From: Nakamurella deserti
GTDB lineage: Bacteria > Actinomycetota > Actinomycetes > Mycobacteriales > Nakamurellaceae
Assembly: GCF_003260015.1 (NCBI RefSeq)
Contig: NZ_QCXS01000004.1
Span: 368,383 to 432,382, forward strand
Reading direction: 5' to 3'
Length of the DNA stretch: 64,000 bases
Shown piece after piece: positions 32,943 to 42,290 of this stretch. Position numbers and translations under genes: made by a program. Below the pieces are notes generated by a model, which made no database searches, was not told the DNA's origin, and was given only the letters and a program-made list of their open reading frames with translations. Position 1 is the stretch's first letter. Every line of letters starts with the position of its first letter.

Positions 32943-34205
32943 TCACGGTTTGGTCGTGTGGCCCACGGAGGCGTCCTTCACCTCCTGGTCCTTGGTGAAA
33001 CGGGCCATCATCAACCCGATGATCGACGCCCGGCCGCGGGTCTTGTTGTAGACGTCGACGCCGACGGCGGCGAGCAGCACCAGGCCCTTGATGATCTGGA
33101 CGCGGTCGGAACCGACACCGAGCAGCGACAGGCCGTTGGACAGGAAGGCCATCACCAGACCACCGACGATGGAGCCGATGACCGTGCCGATACCGCCGGA
33201 CACGGCGGCACCGCCGATGAAGACGGCGGAGATGGCGTCGAGCTCCCAGCCGTTGCCGTCCTGCGGGCCGGACGCGAACGACAGCGCCACGAAGATCATC
33301 CCGGCCAGGGCGGCCAGCACCGACATGTTGAACATGACGAAGAAGTTGACCTTCTTGCTCTTCACCCCGGACAGCTCCGCGGCGTGGGAGTTGCCGCCGA
33401 CGGCGTAGACGTGGCGTCCGAAGATCGAGTTGTTCATGACGAAGGAGTAGAGGAGCACCAGCGCCAGCAGGATGCAGCCCGAGATCGGGAAGCCGGTGCC
33501 GGGGCGACCGGAGGCGAAGAGCAGGAACGCGTAGCCGGTGACGCCGGCCAGCAGGACCATCCGGACGATGGTGACCCACATCGGGGGGACCTCGGCGCCC
33601 AGACCGGCCTGGGTGCGGCGCGCACGCCACTCCCGCCAGATGATCGCGACGCACAGCACCAGGCCGAGCAGCACCGTGAGGTTGTTGTAGCCGGTGTCCG
33701 GGCCGACCTCGGGCAGGTAGCCACCGCCGATCTTGGCGAACGACGCCGGCACCGGGACGCTGGTGGAGTCGCCGATGAACTGGTTGCCGCCGCGGAAGAT
33801 GAGCATGCCGGCGAGCGTCACGATGAACGCGGGAACCCCGACGTAGGCGACCCAGAAGCCCTGCCAGACACCGATCAAGGCGCCGATGCCGAGGCCGAGC
33901 AGGATGCCCACCGGCCAGCCGACCCCGGTGTCGCGCATGACCTTGGCGACGATGATGCCGGTGAACGCGGCGACCGAGCCGACCGAGAGGTCGATGTGGC
34001 CGGCGATGATCACCATGACCATGCCGATGGCCAGGATGAGGATGTAGGAGTACTGGGTGATGACGTTGATCAGGTTGCCCGGCGTCAGCGTCAGACCGTC
34101 GGTGAGGATCTGGAACAGCACCAGGATGGCGAACAGCGTGAACACCATGCCGAACTGACGGCCGCTGCCGCCGAAGACCTTCTTGACGTTCGCGATCGCG
34201 TTCAT
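32943..34205 (-). CDS. mmsB: Multiple-monosaccharide ABC transporter permease
   Basis: This 420-aa integral membrane protein has about 10 hydrophobic segments. These include [22 protein letters not shown] (by position about 59-80), the conserved sugar-permease signature, and [17 protein letters not shown] (about 125-141). A late [23 protein letters not shown] segment precedes the C-terminal helices. It is longer than RbsC (about 320 aa), as in the GguB/MmsB subfamily. Its start overlaps the ATPase stop (ATGA), giving coupled translation. Confidence 0.94.
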   Translation of the reverse strand: MNAIANVKKVFGGSGRQFGMVFTLFAILVLFQILTDGLTLTPGNLINVITQYSYILILAIGMVMVIIAGHIDLSVGSVAAFTGIIVAKVMRDTGVGWPVGILLGLGIGALIGVWQGFWVAYVGVPAFIVTLAGMLIFRGGNQFIGDSTSVPVPASFAKIGGGYLPEVGPDTGYNNLTVLLGLVLCVAIIWREWRARRTQAGLGAEVPPMWVTIVRMVLLAGVTGYAFLLFASGRPGTGFPISGCILLALVLLYSFVMNNSIFGRHVYAVGGNSHAAELSGVKSKKVNFFVMFNMSVLAALAGMIFVALSFASGPQDGNGWELDAISAVFIGGAAVSGGIGTVIGSIVGGLVMAFLSNGLSLLGVGSDRVQIIKGLVLLAAVGVDVYNKTRGRASIIGLMMARFTKDQEVKDASVGHTTKP

Positions 34206-35791
34206 GCTCGGACACTTTCTTTCTTGGTGGAGGTCATGAACTTCATCAGCGTCTCCGGATTCGCCTCGGCGGCGGTCAGCTCACTGGTGATCGCGCCCTC
34301 GAACAACGTGTAGATCCGGTCGGACAGGCCCAGCAGCTCCGGCAGCTCGGACGAGATGACGATGACGCCTTTGCCCTCGCTGGCGAGCCGCTGGATGATG
34401 CCGTAGATCTCGTACTTGGCGCCGACGTCGATACCGCGGGTGGGTTCGTCCAGGATCAGCAAATCGGGGTCGGTGAACATCCACTTCGCCAGCACGACCT
34501 TCTGCTGGTTGCCGCCGGACAACTTGGACACGCCCTCGTTGACCGTGGGCGCCTTCGTCCGCAGGCTCTTGCGGTAGCTCTCGGCGACCTTGTACTCCTC
34601 GACCGCGTCGACGACGCCGCCCTTGGAGATCTTCGGCAGCGCGGCCGAGACCGTGGCGCGCTTGATGTCGTCGAGCAGGTTCAGGCCGAGCACCTTGCGG
34701 TCCTCGCTCACGTACGCCAGGCCGTGGTCGATCGCCTCGGAGACCGTGCGCAGCTGGATCTCCTGGCCGTCCTTGTAGACGGTGCCGGAGATCCACTGGC
34801 CGTAGCTGCGGCCGAAGATGCTCATCGCGAGCTCGGTGCGGCCGGCGCCCATCAGTCCGGCGAAACCGACGATCTCGCCGCGACGGACCTTGAAGCTGGA
34901 GCCCTTGCAGACCAGCCGCTCGTGGGCCAGCGGGTGCTGCACCGTCCAGTCACGGACCTCGAAGAGCGTGTCACCGATGGTCGGCGTGTGGTCGGGGAAG
35001 CGGCTGCCGAGGGAGCGTCCCACCATGCCGCGGATGATGCGGTCCTCGTCGACGCCGCCGGCCTTGACGTCGAGCGTCTCGACCGTCTTGCCGTCGCGGA
35101 TGATGGTGATCGAGTCGGCGATCTGCTCGATCTCGTTGAGCTTGTGACTGATGATGATCGAGCTGATGCCCCGGCCCTGCAGACCGCGGATCAGGTCGAG
35201 CAGGTGCTGGGAATCGGACTCGTTCAGCGCCGCCGTCGGCTCGTCGAGGATCAGCAGTTTGACCGACTTGTTGAGCGCCTTGGCGATCTCGACGAGCTGC
35301 TGCTTGCCGACACCGATCGACTTCACCTGGGTGTCGGGGTCGTCGTTGAGGCCGACACGGGCGAGCAGGTCGATGGTGCGGCGCTTGGCCTCCGACCAGT
35401 TGATCACTCCGAACTTCGACGGCTCGTTGCCGAGGAAGATGTTCTCGGTGATCGACAGCTCGGGGATCAGAGCGAGTTCCTGGTGGATGATCACGATGCC
35501 GGCCGATTCGCTGGACCGGATGTCCTTGAACCGGCAGACCTCGCCCTGGTAGACGATGTCGCCCTCGTAGGTCCCGAACGGGTAGACGCCCGACAGGACC
35601 TTCATCAGGGTGGACTTCCCGGCGCCGTTCTCGCCGCAGATGGCGTGGATCTCGCCGGCCCGGACGGTCAGGGAGACCTCGGACAAGGCGCGGACACCGG
35701 GGAACTCCTTGGTGATCGACCGCATCTCGAGGATCGGCGGAGCGGTGGTTCCGCTCGACTGGACGGCGGCATTCTCAGCCACGATCTTCAC
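34202..35791 (-). CDS. mmsA: Multiple-monosaccharide ABC transporter ATP-binding protein
   Basis: This 529-aa protein has two fused ABC domains, as in sugar importers of the RbsA/XylG/GguA type. Domain 1 has [10 protein letters not shown] (about residues 51-60), a Q-loop [19 protein letters not shown] and [13 protein letters not shown]. Domain 2 has [29 protein letters not shown] and [20 protein letters not shown]. It powers import of pentoses and hexoses from the cytosolic face. It is the first gene of the operon, behind a clear promoter and operator. A few N-terminal residues may not be translated; the ATG used is at 35789-35791. Confidence 0.94.
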   Translation of the reverse strand: MKIVAENAAVQSSGTTAPPILEMRSITKEFPGVRALSEVSLTVRAGEIHAICGENGAGKSTLMKVLSGVYPFGTYEGDIVYQGEVCRFKDIRSSESAGIVIIHQELALIPELSITENIFLGNEPSKFGVINWSEAKRRTIDLLARVGLNDDPDTQVKSIGVGKQQLVEIAKALNKSVKLLILDEPTAALNESDSQHLLDLIRGLQGRGISSIIISHKLNEIEQIADSITIIRDGKTVETLDVKAGGVDEDRIIRGMVGRSLGSRFPDHTPTIGDTLFEVRDWTVQHPLAHERLVCKGSSFKVRRGEIVGFAGLMGAGRTELAMSIFGRSYGQWISGTVYKDGQEIQLRTVSEAIDHGLAYVSEDRKVLGLNLLDDIKRATVSAALPKISKGGVVDAVEEYKVAESYRKSLRTKAPTVNEGVSKLSGGNQQKVVLAKWMFTDPDLLILDEPTRGIDVGAKYEIYGIIQRLASEGKGVIVISSELPELLGLSDRIYTLFEGAITSELTAAEANPETLMKFMTSTKKESVRA

Positions 35792-35909
35792 CCCCGTCCG
35801 GGGTGGAGGGGCGCAGAGTGCGGGTCACGCGATCTCCCTTTGACGTCGACGTCGTTGTCGGCCGGGCACATCGGACAGGCAGGGAACTGACGGATCAGTG
35901 GCGCGTGTC

Positions 35910-35927
35910 CATGTGACCGGTCACATG
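35910..35927. promoter_or_regulatory. Perfect 18-bp palindromic operator of the sugar ABC operon
   Basis: CATGTGACCGGTCACATG is an unbroken palindrome with a CG centre. It starts just downstream of the -10 of the ABC promoter (35937-35942 on the minus strand), where a bound repressor would block initiation. Its 14-bp core TGTGACCGGTCACA matches the other LacI-type sites in the window. Confidence 0.8.
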
Positions 35928-35936
35928 AGCTGCACC

Positions 35937-35965
35937 AAATTAACTCCGGTTGTGACCTATGTCAA
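35937..35965 (-). promoter_or_regulatory. Promoter of the sugar ABC operon
   Basis: On the minus strand TTGACA (35960-35965) and TAATTT (35937-35942) are separated by 17 bp, close to the sigma-70 consensus and unusually AT-rich for this genome. The -35 hexamer overlaps the last codons and stop of the lacI gene. Confidence 0.8.
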
Positions 35966-36988
35966 CTGTTGTGCACCGGGTGCTCCGGTGGACGAGCGGA
36001 GCACCAGCTGCGGACGGATCGGCGGCGACGGGACGTGCGCCTCACCGGCCAGCTCGGACAGGATCAGCGCGACCGCCCGCCGGCCCACCTCGGCGAAGTC
36101 CTGCCGGATGGTGGTCAGCGGCGGCCAGTAGTGGGCGGCCTCGGGGACGTCGTCGAAGCCGATGACGCTGATGTCGCCGGGCACCCGCACACCACCCTCG
36201 CGGAAGGCGTGCAGCAGGCCCAGTGCCATCAGATCGCTCGAGCAGAACACCGCGGTGAAGTCGTGCCGGTTCACCAGCTCCCGGCCGGCGAGGTAGCCGA
36301 AGTCGGCGGTCCAGTCGCCCAGGATCGGCGGCTCGATCATCAGATCGGCGTCACCCATCTCGCGCAGATACCCCTGCATCCGCTCCTCGGCCTCGATCCA
36401 GTCCCGCGGCCCGGCGAGGTGCACGATGCGCCGGTGGCCGAGCCCGATGAGGTGCCGGGTGGCCAGCCGGGCGCCCTCGAACTGGTCGACGGCGATGCTG
36501 CGTCCCAGGTCACGGCGGGTGGAGTCGAGCAGCACGCAGGGGATCCGCAGCCGCACCTCGGCCAGCAGGTCGAACACCCGGACCTGCGGCGCGACGACCA
36601 CGACGGCCTCGACGCCCTGCCCGACGATCTGGTCGATGGCGTCGCGGACGGACTGGTCGTCGCTGGGCGTGGTCGCCACGGTGATGCCGTAACCGGCGTC
36701 CCGGGCGGCGGCCTCGATGGCGAACATCATCGTCTGCACGCCGTAGGTCGCGGCCCGGGTGGCGATGAGGACGCCGATGCTCTGCGACTTGCTGGTGACC
36801 AGTGCGCGGGCCGCCTGGTTGGGCCGGTAGCCGATCTCGTCGATGACGTCCAGGACGCGCTGCCGGGTCTCCGGCCGCAGGCTCGGCGAATCGTTGAGCA
36901 CACGCGACACCGTCTGGTACGAGACCCCCGCCAACCGCGCGACATCGCGGATGTTCGGAGCGCGTTCCGCGCTGGAGTCGACGGTCAC
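35957..36988 (-). CDS. LacI family transcriptional regulator
   Basis: This 343-aa protein has an N-terminal helix-turn-helix NIRDVARLAGVSYQTVSRVLN (about residues 11-31) and the hinge GYRPNQAARALVTSKS. A periplasmic-binding-like effector domain follows (IGVLIATRAATYGVQ, AVFCSSDLMALGLLHAF, ISVIGFDDVPEA). The recognition helix YQTVSRVLN is like that of E. coli LacI, which reads TGTGA half-sites; the operators found here contain TGTGA. It lies directly upstream of the sugar ABC operon and should repress it, releasing DNA on binding a sugar. The GTG at 36986-36988 is preferred over a GTG at 37069 because the extra 27 residues are atypical and overlap an operator. Confidence 0.92.
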   Translation of the reverse strand: MTVDSSAERAPNIRDVARLAGVSYQTVSRVLNDSPSLRPETRQRVLDVIDEIGYRPNQAARALVTSKSQSIGVLIATRAATYGVQTMMFAIEAAARDAGYGITVATTPSDDQSVRDAIDQIVGQGVEAVVVVAPQVRVFDLLAEVRLRIPCVLLDSTRRDLGRSIAVDQFEGARLATRHLIGLGHRRIVHLAGPRDWIEAEERMQGYLREMGDADLMIEPPILGDWTADFGYLAGRELVNRHDFTAVFCSSDLMALGLLHAFREGGVRVPGDISVIGFDDVPEAAHYWPPLTTIRQDFAEVGRRAVALILSELAGEAHVPSPPIRPQLVLRSSTGAPGAQQLT

Positions 36989-37055
36989 AGGCCTGGGGTT
37001 CTTCCGATGACGATCCGGGACGGGCTGTCCGGCTCCGCGGACGCTGCGAAGCTGG

Positions 37056-37071
37056 ATGTGACCGTACACAT
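37056..37071. promoter_or_regulatory. LacI-type operator upstream of the lacI gene
   Basis: ATGTGACCGTACACAT differs at two positions from the palindrome at 35911-35926. Its place about 70 bp before the regulator start suggests autoregulation. Confidence 0.65.
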
Positions 37072-37260
37072 CGGCAGCGTTCCTGGCGAGTGTCCAGGTG
37101 ACGGCGGTGGCGGCCGTCCGGGGCGGACCGGCCGGACGGCCCGCCGGGCCGGTCGATGTGACAGCGAGAGTGTTGTCGCACCGCCGGGGTGCCGACAGGG
37201 CGCCCCCGCTCCCCCGTCGTGCGCCGGCCGACGGGCGGGCGGCGCGCGCAGAATGGGCCG

Positions 37261-37767
37261 ATGAGCCCCCGACACCCGCAGCGCATCGAGCCCGGCCCCG
37301 GACAGGAGTCGGTCTGGGACTATCCCCGGCCGCCCCGGTTGGAGCCGTCCGACCGGCTGGTGGTGGTCAGCCTGGGCGGTCGCGAGATCGCCCGCACCAC
37401 CGGTGCCTACCGGGTGCTGGAGACGAGCCATCCGCCGACCTGGTACCTGCCTCCCACGGCGCTGACCGACGGATCGGTGGAACGGGCCCGCGGCACCGGG
37501 TCGGTCTGCGAGTGGAAGGGCGCCGCGACCTACTGGGACGTCCGCGGCGGCGACGGCACCGTGCTCCGCCGGGTCGGTTGGAGCTACGAATCACCGACCG
37601 CGCCGTTCCGGGCGATCACCGGTTACCTGTCGTTCTATCCGGCGCAGCTGGAGTGCACCATCGACGGCGAACGGGTCCGGCCCCAGGAGGGCGGCTTCTA
37701 CGGGGGCTGGGTGACCGACGAGATCGTCGGCCCGTTCAAGGGCGGGGAGGGCAGCTGGGGTTGGTGA
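37261..37767 (+). CDS. DUF427 domain-containing protein
   Basis: This 168-aa protein carries the DUF427 signature. It begins with RPPRLEPSDRLVVVSLGGREIARTTGAYRVLE (about residues 18-49). It continues with the PPTWYLPP motif (about 53-60) and the CEWKGAATYWDV block (about 83-94). It ends with the WSYESPTAPFRAITGYLSFYP region and GGFYGGWVTDEIVGPFKG. The family is common in actinobacteria and its biochemical role is not established. The ATG at 37261 fits the start of conservation; the Shine-Dalgarno sequence is weak. Confidence 0.9.
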   Translation: MSPRHPQRIEPGPGQESVWDYPRPPRLEPSDRLVVVSLGGREIARTTGAYRVLETSHPPTWYLPPTALTDGSVERARGTGSVCEWKGAATYWDVRGGDGTVLRRVGWSYESPTAPFRAITGYLSFYPAQLECTIDGERVRPQEGGFYGGWVTDEIVGPFKGGEGSWGW

Positions 37768-37846
37768 GTGCGGACCGGGCCGGGGCTGCGGAGCTGCGTC
37801 CGCGCGTGCGGCCCGGTCCCGCGCCGGGGCGCGCGATGATGGACCG

Positions 37847-38434
37847 ATGAACCGACCGGGCCCGGACGCCGCCGTCCCGTGCCGTCGCCTCCGCCGGCTG
37901 GTCGGTGCGGTCCTGGCCGCCACCTGGTGCGCCGCCGGCTGCACGTCACCCACCGCACCGGCGTCGTCGTCGTCAGCCACGACCACCACCACGGTGGCGA
38001 CGACCGCCCGCGCCACGTCGGCCGTGTCCGGCCCGGCGGTGCAACCCAGCTTCGAGACCGGTGTCCCGGACGCGGTCGTCAGCTTCACCGGTGGCCCACC
38101 GGCCGCGACGACGGCGGCCGTGGCACCGTCGGGGGCCACCCCGGCGGACGAGGTGCGCCGCGGCGAGGGTGGTGACCTGCTGGTCGTCACCTGGGGCAGC
38201 ACCACCTGCCCACGGATGCCGGTGAACGTCACCGCGCTCGATCCCGCCACCCTGGACATCGTGACCGGCAACGTCCGCATCGATCCGGTCTCCAACGACC
38301 TGGCGGTCCCGGAGACCTCCGTGTGCGTCAACGATCTCGGCCCGACCACGTCCGCGGTGCGGCTGCCGGAGGGCGCCGCGGGGACCGGCCCGCTCACCGT
38401 CATCGTCGACGGCGTGCGGCACACCGTCGCCTGA
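37847..38434 (+). CDS. Hypothetical lipoprotein
   Basis: This 195-aa protein has a basic N-terminus (RRLRRL), a hydrophobic stretch and a lipobox-like WCAAGC near residue 32, so it is probably exported and lipid-anchored. A Ser/Thr/Ala spacer (SSSSATTTTTVATTARATS) follows. The compact C-terminal half has two Cys (GSTTCPRMPVNVTAL and ETSVCVNDLGP) that could form a disulfide, and it ends in a beta-rich segment. It resembles small actinobacterial lipoproteins of unknown function. It lies 79 bp after the DUF427 gene. Confidence 0.7.
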   Translation: MNRPGPDAAVPCRRLRRLVGAVLAATWCAAGCTSPTAPASSSSATTTTTVATTARATSAVSGPAVQPSFETGVPDAVVSFTGGPPAATTAAVAPSGATPADEVRRGEGGDLLVVTWGSTTCPRMPVNVTALDPATLDIVTGNVRIDPVSNDLAVPETSVCVNDLGPTTSAVRLPEGAAGTGPLTVIVDGVRHTVA

Positions 38435-38442
38435 CGCCGGGC

Positions 38443-39948
38443 TCAGCCCGGCAGGCCCAGGTCCCGGTAGCGCCGGTGCCGGCGGCGCAGCCGCTCGGTC
38501 GGCGGCACCGGCATCAGCTGGTACAGCTCGTCGGCGAGCACCCGGCCCAGCCGGCGGCAGAACTCGACGGGCTCGTCCGCGGCGTCGGGCAGCTCCTCCA
38601 CGATGCGGTCGACGATCCCGGCGCGCTGCAGGTCACCGGACCGGACGCCCTGCTCGGCGGCCATCTCGGCCGCGTGCCCGATGTCGCGGTGCACGATCGC
38701 GCTGGCCCCCTCCGGCGGCAGCGGCGACAGCCACGCGTGCCGGGCCGCGATGACCCGGTCCGTCGGCACCAGCGCGAGCGCCGCGCCACCGGTCCCCTGC
38801 CCCAGCAACACCGACACGGTCGGCGCGTCCAGCGTGACGAGATCGGCCAGGCAACGGGCGATCTCGCCGGCGAGGCCACCCTCCTCGGCCGCCTGCGACA
38901 GGGCCGCCCCGGGGGTGTCGATGACCGTCACCAGCGGCAGCTGCAGTTCCACGGCCAGCCGCATGCCGCGGCGGGCCTCCCGCAGTGCCGCCGGTCCCAG
39001 CGGTTGATGGGCGTCCTGGTGCCGCCGGTCCTGCCCGAGCAGCACACACGGTGCGCCGCCGAACCGGGCCAGCGCCAACATGATCCCGTGGTCGACCTCG
39101 CCGGTCCCGGTGCCGTTCAGCGGCGTCACGTCGGTCGCCGCGGCGCGCAGCAGTCGGCGCACTCCCGGTCGCCGGGGGGACCGGGAGATCAGCACCGACG
39201 TCCAGGCGTCCGGCTCCGGCACGGGCGCGGACGGCTCCTCCGCGGCCGGCGGGTGGGTGGTGCGGTGCCGCGGTGCGAGCAGCACCGTCAACACCCGGTC
39301 GACGATCGCGGGCAGGTCACTCGGCGGCAGCACCGCGTCGAGAAGCCCGTGTGCGAAGAGGTTCTCCGCGGTCTGCACACCCTCGGGGAAGGGCTCGCCG
39401 TAGAGCGCCCGGTAGACCCGCGGGCCCAGGAAGCCGATCAGCGCGCCGGGCTCGGCCACCGTGAGATGCCCCAGTGACCCCCAGGACGCCAGCACCCCGC
39501 CCGTGGTGGGGCTGCGCAGATAGGTCAGGTACGGCAGCCGGGCGGCCTTGTGGGCGGCGACCGCGCCGGCGATCTTGACCATCTGCAGGAAGGCGATGGT
39601 GCCCTCCTGCATCCGGGTGCCCCCGGACACCGGGGACGCCAGCAGCGGCAGCCCCTCCCGGGTGGCCCGCTCCACCGCCGCGGTCAGCCGCTCGGTCGCC
39701 GCGACGCCGATACTGCCGCCCAGGAAGGCGAACTCGCTCGCCACGACCGCGACCCGGCGACCGCGCAACCGGCCCTCGCCGGTGATGACCGACTCGTCCA
39801 GACTGGTCTTCGCCCGGGCCTCGACGAGCATCGCGGCGTACTCCGGTGATGCGGGGTGCTGCGTGATCGGCACGTCCCAGGACCGGAACGTGCCGGCGTC
39901 CAGGAACTGGTCGATGATCTCGGCGGCGCCCATCCGGGTCGCGCTCAC
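38443..39948 (-). CDS. accD3: Acyl-CoA carboxylase carboxyltransferase, AccD3-like (fused beta/alpha halves)
   Basis: This 501-aa protein has two crotonase-like halves. The N-terminal (AccD-like) half has the AFLGGSIGVAATERL, LLASPVSGGTRMQEG and YLRSPTTGGVLASWGS blocks (about residues 73-158). The C-terminal (AccA-like) half has LPLVTVIDTPGAALSQAAEEGG, VLLGQGTGGAALALVPTDRV and WLSPLPPEGASAIVHRD (about 335-430). The zinc finger of bacterial AccD is missing. Length and layout resemble mycobacterial AccD3, whose acyl-CoA substrate is uncertain. It lies 55 bp downstream of the MatC-type carrier on the same strand, so they may form a two-gene operon. The start is a GTG without a clear Shine-Dalgarno sequence. 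Confidence 0.82.
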   Translation of the reverse strand: MSATRMGAAEIIDQFLDAGTFRSWDVPITQHPASPEYAAMLVEARAKTSLDESVITGEGRLRGRRVAVVASEFAFLGGSIGVAATERLTAAVERATREGLPLLASPVSGGTRMQEGTIAFLQMVKIAGAVAAHKAARLPYLTYLRSPTTGGVLASWGSLGHLTVAEPGALIGFLGPRVYRALYGEPFPEGVQTAENLFAHGLLDAVLPPSDLPAIVDRVLTVLLAPRHRTTHPPAAEEPSAPVPEPDAWTSVLISRSPRRPGVRRLLRAAATDVTPLNGTGTGEVDHGIMLALARFGGAPCVLLGQDRRHQDAHQPLGPAALREARRGMRLAVELQLPLVTVIDTPGAALSQAAEEGGLAGEIARCLADLVTLDAPTVSVLLGQGTGGAALALVPTDRVIAARHAWLSPLPPEGASAIVHRDIGHAAEMAAEQGVRSGDLQRAGIVDRIVEELPDAADEPVEFCRRLGRVLADELYQLMPVPPTERLRRRHRRYRDLGLPG

Positions 39949-40003
39949 GCCGGCCGCCGGGTGGCGGGGTCCGGAACGGCCCGGCGAGGTCGCGGAGCCC
40001 GGT

Positions 40004-41434
40004 TCACAGCCAGCCCGGCAGCACCAGCAACGCCCAGCTGAGCACCGGAGCCGCGACGACGATCGACATGCCCCACTGCATCAGGCGCCGGAAGACCAGC
40101 TCGCGGTCCTTCTCCTCGGCGTTAGCCACGATCAGCGCACCGTTGGTGGAGAACGGGCTGCAGTCGACCATCGAGCTCGAGATGGCCAGCGCGGTCACCA
40201 GTCCGACGGCCCCGACCTGACCGGTCAGCAGGAACGGCACGGCCAGCGGGATCAGCGCGCCCAGGATGCCGGTGGTGGACGCGAACGCCGACACCACCGC
40301 ACCGATGAGGCAGATCAGGAACGCCGCCAGCAGCGGCGCGCCGACGGTGGCGACCTGGTCACCCAGCCACTGGACGGTGCCCTGGTCCTCCAGCAACGAC
40401 ACGTAGGTGACGATGCCGCCGATCAGCAGCACGGTGCCCCAGCTGATCTTGTCCACCGCACCCTTGGCCGACTTGGGCGAGATGAGGGTGAGCACGACCG
40501 CGACACCGAGGGCGGTGAAGCCGACGTCCAGGTCGAAGGCGAACGCGCCGACCGCGAGACCGACCAGGCCGATCAGGGTCAGGATGCGGTCGCCGTTGAG
40601 TCGGTGGTCGTCGTCCTGCGGGCCGGTCCCGGCGGTCGCGTCGCCGGTGCCAGCGGTGTTGCCGTCGGACGGGCCACCGCCCATCCCGGAGATGGTGGCC
40701 GCCCGCCCCGATGACTCCACCGCGGCCTGCGGGGTGCCGGTGACGCCGGTACGGGTGGCGGTGCGGGCGGCCGCGCCGGCGACCTCGTCGACGTAGGAGT
40801 TGTTCTGCACGCGGTCGGTGTCGCGGCGGGACAGCAGTTCCCGGCCACCGAAGGCGAAGAACACCACGAGCGAGATGAGCACGGCAGCCCCGAAACAGCC
40901 CAGGAACAGGATGAGCGGACTGCCGGGCAGCGCGTTGTCGCTGACGACACCGTTGGTGATGGCGCCGAAGATGCCGATCGGCGAGAAGCTGCCGCCGGTC
41001 GCGCCCATCACGACCAGGATGCCGATCAGCACCGGGTTGATGCTGAAGCGGCGGGCGAAGCCCAGGGCCACCGGGGCGACGATCGCGACGGCGGCGGGGG
41101 TGATGGCGCCGATCGCGGTGATCGCGGCACAGACGGCGAACATCGCCCAGGGCACCAGAGCGACCCGGCCACCCACGGCGCGGACCGCGGCATGCACGAT
41201 CCAGTCGACGGTCCCGTTGTTCTTCGCCAGCGCGAACAGGTAGGTCACCCCGACGAGGATCACGAAGAGGTTGCCGGGGAAGCCCTCCAGCACCGCGGCC
41301 GGCCCGACGTCGTAGACGGTCGCGCCGACCACCGCGGCCGCCACCAGCGCGAGCGCGCCCATGTTCACCGACCGCACACTCGCGATCAGGAAGACCAGCA
41401 CCAGCACCACCAGTGCGACCACTTCTGCAGACAT
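40004..41434 (-). CDS. MatC/SLC13-type dicarboxylate carrier
   Basis: This 476-aa membrane protein has about 11-12 hydrophobic segments. The N-terminus (SVNMGALALVAAAVVGATVY, then FPGNLFVILVGVTYLFALAKN-NGTVDW) matches the MatC N-terminal domain of malonate/dicarboxylate carriers. A long Gly/Asp/Thr-rich cytoplasmic loop separates two halves (about residues 210-270). The second half contains the GGIVTYVSLLEDQGTVQWLG repeat of the first. AAAGGAG lies 6 nt before the ATG. It is divergent from a GntR regulator, as in malonate-use operons with MatR, and upstream of an AccD3-like carboxyltransferase. Malonate as substrate is inferred. Confidence 0.82.
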   Translation of the reverse strand: MSAEVVALVVLVLVFLIASVRSVNMGALALVAAAVVGATVYDVGPAAVLEGFPGNLFVILVGVTYLFALAKNNGTVDWIVHAAVRAVGGRVALVPWAMFAVCAAITAIGAITPAAVAIVAPVALGFARRFSINPVLIGILVVMGATGGSFSPIGIFGAITNGVVSDNALPGSPLILFLGCFGAAVLISLVVFFAFGGRELLSRRDTDRVQNNSYVDEVAGAAARTATRTGVTGTPQAAVESSGRAATISGMGGGPSDGNTAGTGDATAGTGPQDDDHRLNGDRILTLIGLVGLAVGAFAFDLDVGFTALGVAVVLTLISPKSAKGAVDKISWGTVLLIGGIVTYVSLLEDQGTVQWLGDQVATVGAPLLAAFLICLIGAVVSAFASTTGILGALIPLAVPFLLTGQVGAVGLVTALAISSSMVDCSPFSTNGALIVANAEEKDRELVFRRLMQWGMSIVVAAPVLSWALLVLPGWL

Positions 41435-41529
41435 GCCGACTCCTTTGTCGAACGCTCGGCGGCCGGGCGGCGGTGTCGCTGCACCCCGGCGACCAGACCG
41501 CGCCCGTCCCGGTGTGGAACAGGCAATGG

Positions 41530-41575
41530 CCTATTGGCCTAGCCTCTCGACCAATTCGTCGGTTGTCAATACAGT
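41530..41575. promoter_or_regulatory. Divergent MatC/GntR control region
   Basis: GGCCTA is repeated directly with an 8-bp period (41529-41534 and 41537-41542). ATTGG (41533-41537) and CCAAT (41551-41555) form an inverted repeat, suggesting a GntR binding site. TACAGT (41570-41575) ends 6 nt before the GntR start codon, marking a probable leaderless transcript. Confidence 0.5.
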
Positions 41576-41581
41576 CGCCCC

Positions 41582-42175
41582 ATGGCACTGGGGCGACGCA
41601 AGGAGGCGGCTCCCAGACTCGTCCGCCCGCGCCTGTACCAGCAGCTCGCCGAGCACATCACGGCCTTCATCGAGGCCCAGGGTCTCGCACCCGGCGACCG
41701 GCTGCCACCCGAGCGGGAACTGGCTGTCGAGCTGGGAGTCAGCCGGGCGACCCTGGCCCAGGCGCTGGTGGCGCTGGAGATGCAGGGTCGCGTCGCCGTC
41801 CGACACGGCGACGGGGCGGTCATCCTGGATCCGGCCGAGCGGGTCGCGGCGGTGATCGCGGCGCTGGCCGGCTACACCGCCGCGTCGCTGGAGTCGGCCC
41901 GGTTGCCGGTGATGGCCGGGGTGCTGTCCACCGCGGCCTTCGGTCCGGAGGAGCTGCGGACGGCCGCCGCCGACGCCGAGACCAGCGGCGCGACGGCGGC
42001 GGAGGTCTGGGCGGCGGTGCGCGCCGCAGCCGGCGTCAGCCCGCTGGTCGACATCGATCTGGCCCTGGAGTCTGCCGGGGCGCCGATCCCCCGGCAGATC
42101 GTCGCAGAACTGCCGGCGCTGACCGCGGCGCTGCGGGCCGGACGTCCGGTGACGCTGACGGGTGGGGCCGGCTGA
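41582..42175 (+). CDS. GntR family transcriptional regulator
   Basis: This 197-aa protein has a winged-helix domain in the first 75 residues. The conserved GntR pattern is present: LYQQLAEHITAFIEAQGLAPGDRLPPERELAVELGVSRATLAQALVALEMQGRVAVRHGDGAVI by position about 19-82. The C-terminal part is short and helical (about 85-197), smaller than a full FCD domain. It is divergent from the MatC-type carrier and probably controls it. The ATG lies 6 nt after a TACAGT -10 with no Shine-Dalgarno sequence, implying a leaderless mRNA. Confidence 0.9.
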   Translation: MALGRRKEAAPRLVRPRLYQQLAEHITAFIEAQGLAPGDRLPPERELAVELGVSRATLAQALVALEMQGRVAVRHGDGAVILDPAERVAAVIAALAGYTAASLESARLPVMAGVLSTAAFGPEELRTAAADAETSGATAAEVWAAVRAAAGVSPLVDIDLALESAGAPIPRQIVAELPALTAALRAGRPVTLTGGAG

Positions 42176-42290
42176 CGCCTCGCTGTGTTTCGCGCCGGGG
42201 GATCTGCGGCGAGCCGGCTGCCACCGGTGCCCGGGTCGCGCACCGGACGCGGGGGGCGCGGGCGGGACGTGGACGGCCCGCACCCCGCGG

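Noticed and set aside
31678..34215. A fused permease-plus-binding-protein frame of 845 codons
   Set aside because: The first part is an out-of-frame shadow of the permease gene. The binding protein has its own signal peptide and ATG at 32800-32802.
34724..35890. A 388-codon plus-strand frame across the ABC ATPase gene
   Set aside because: It is an antisense shadow with a repetitive Leu/Asp/Val pattern; the minus strand carries a complete ATPase.
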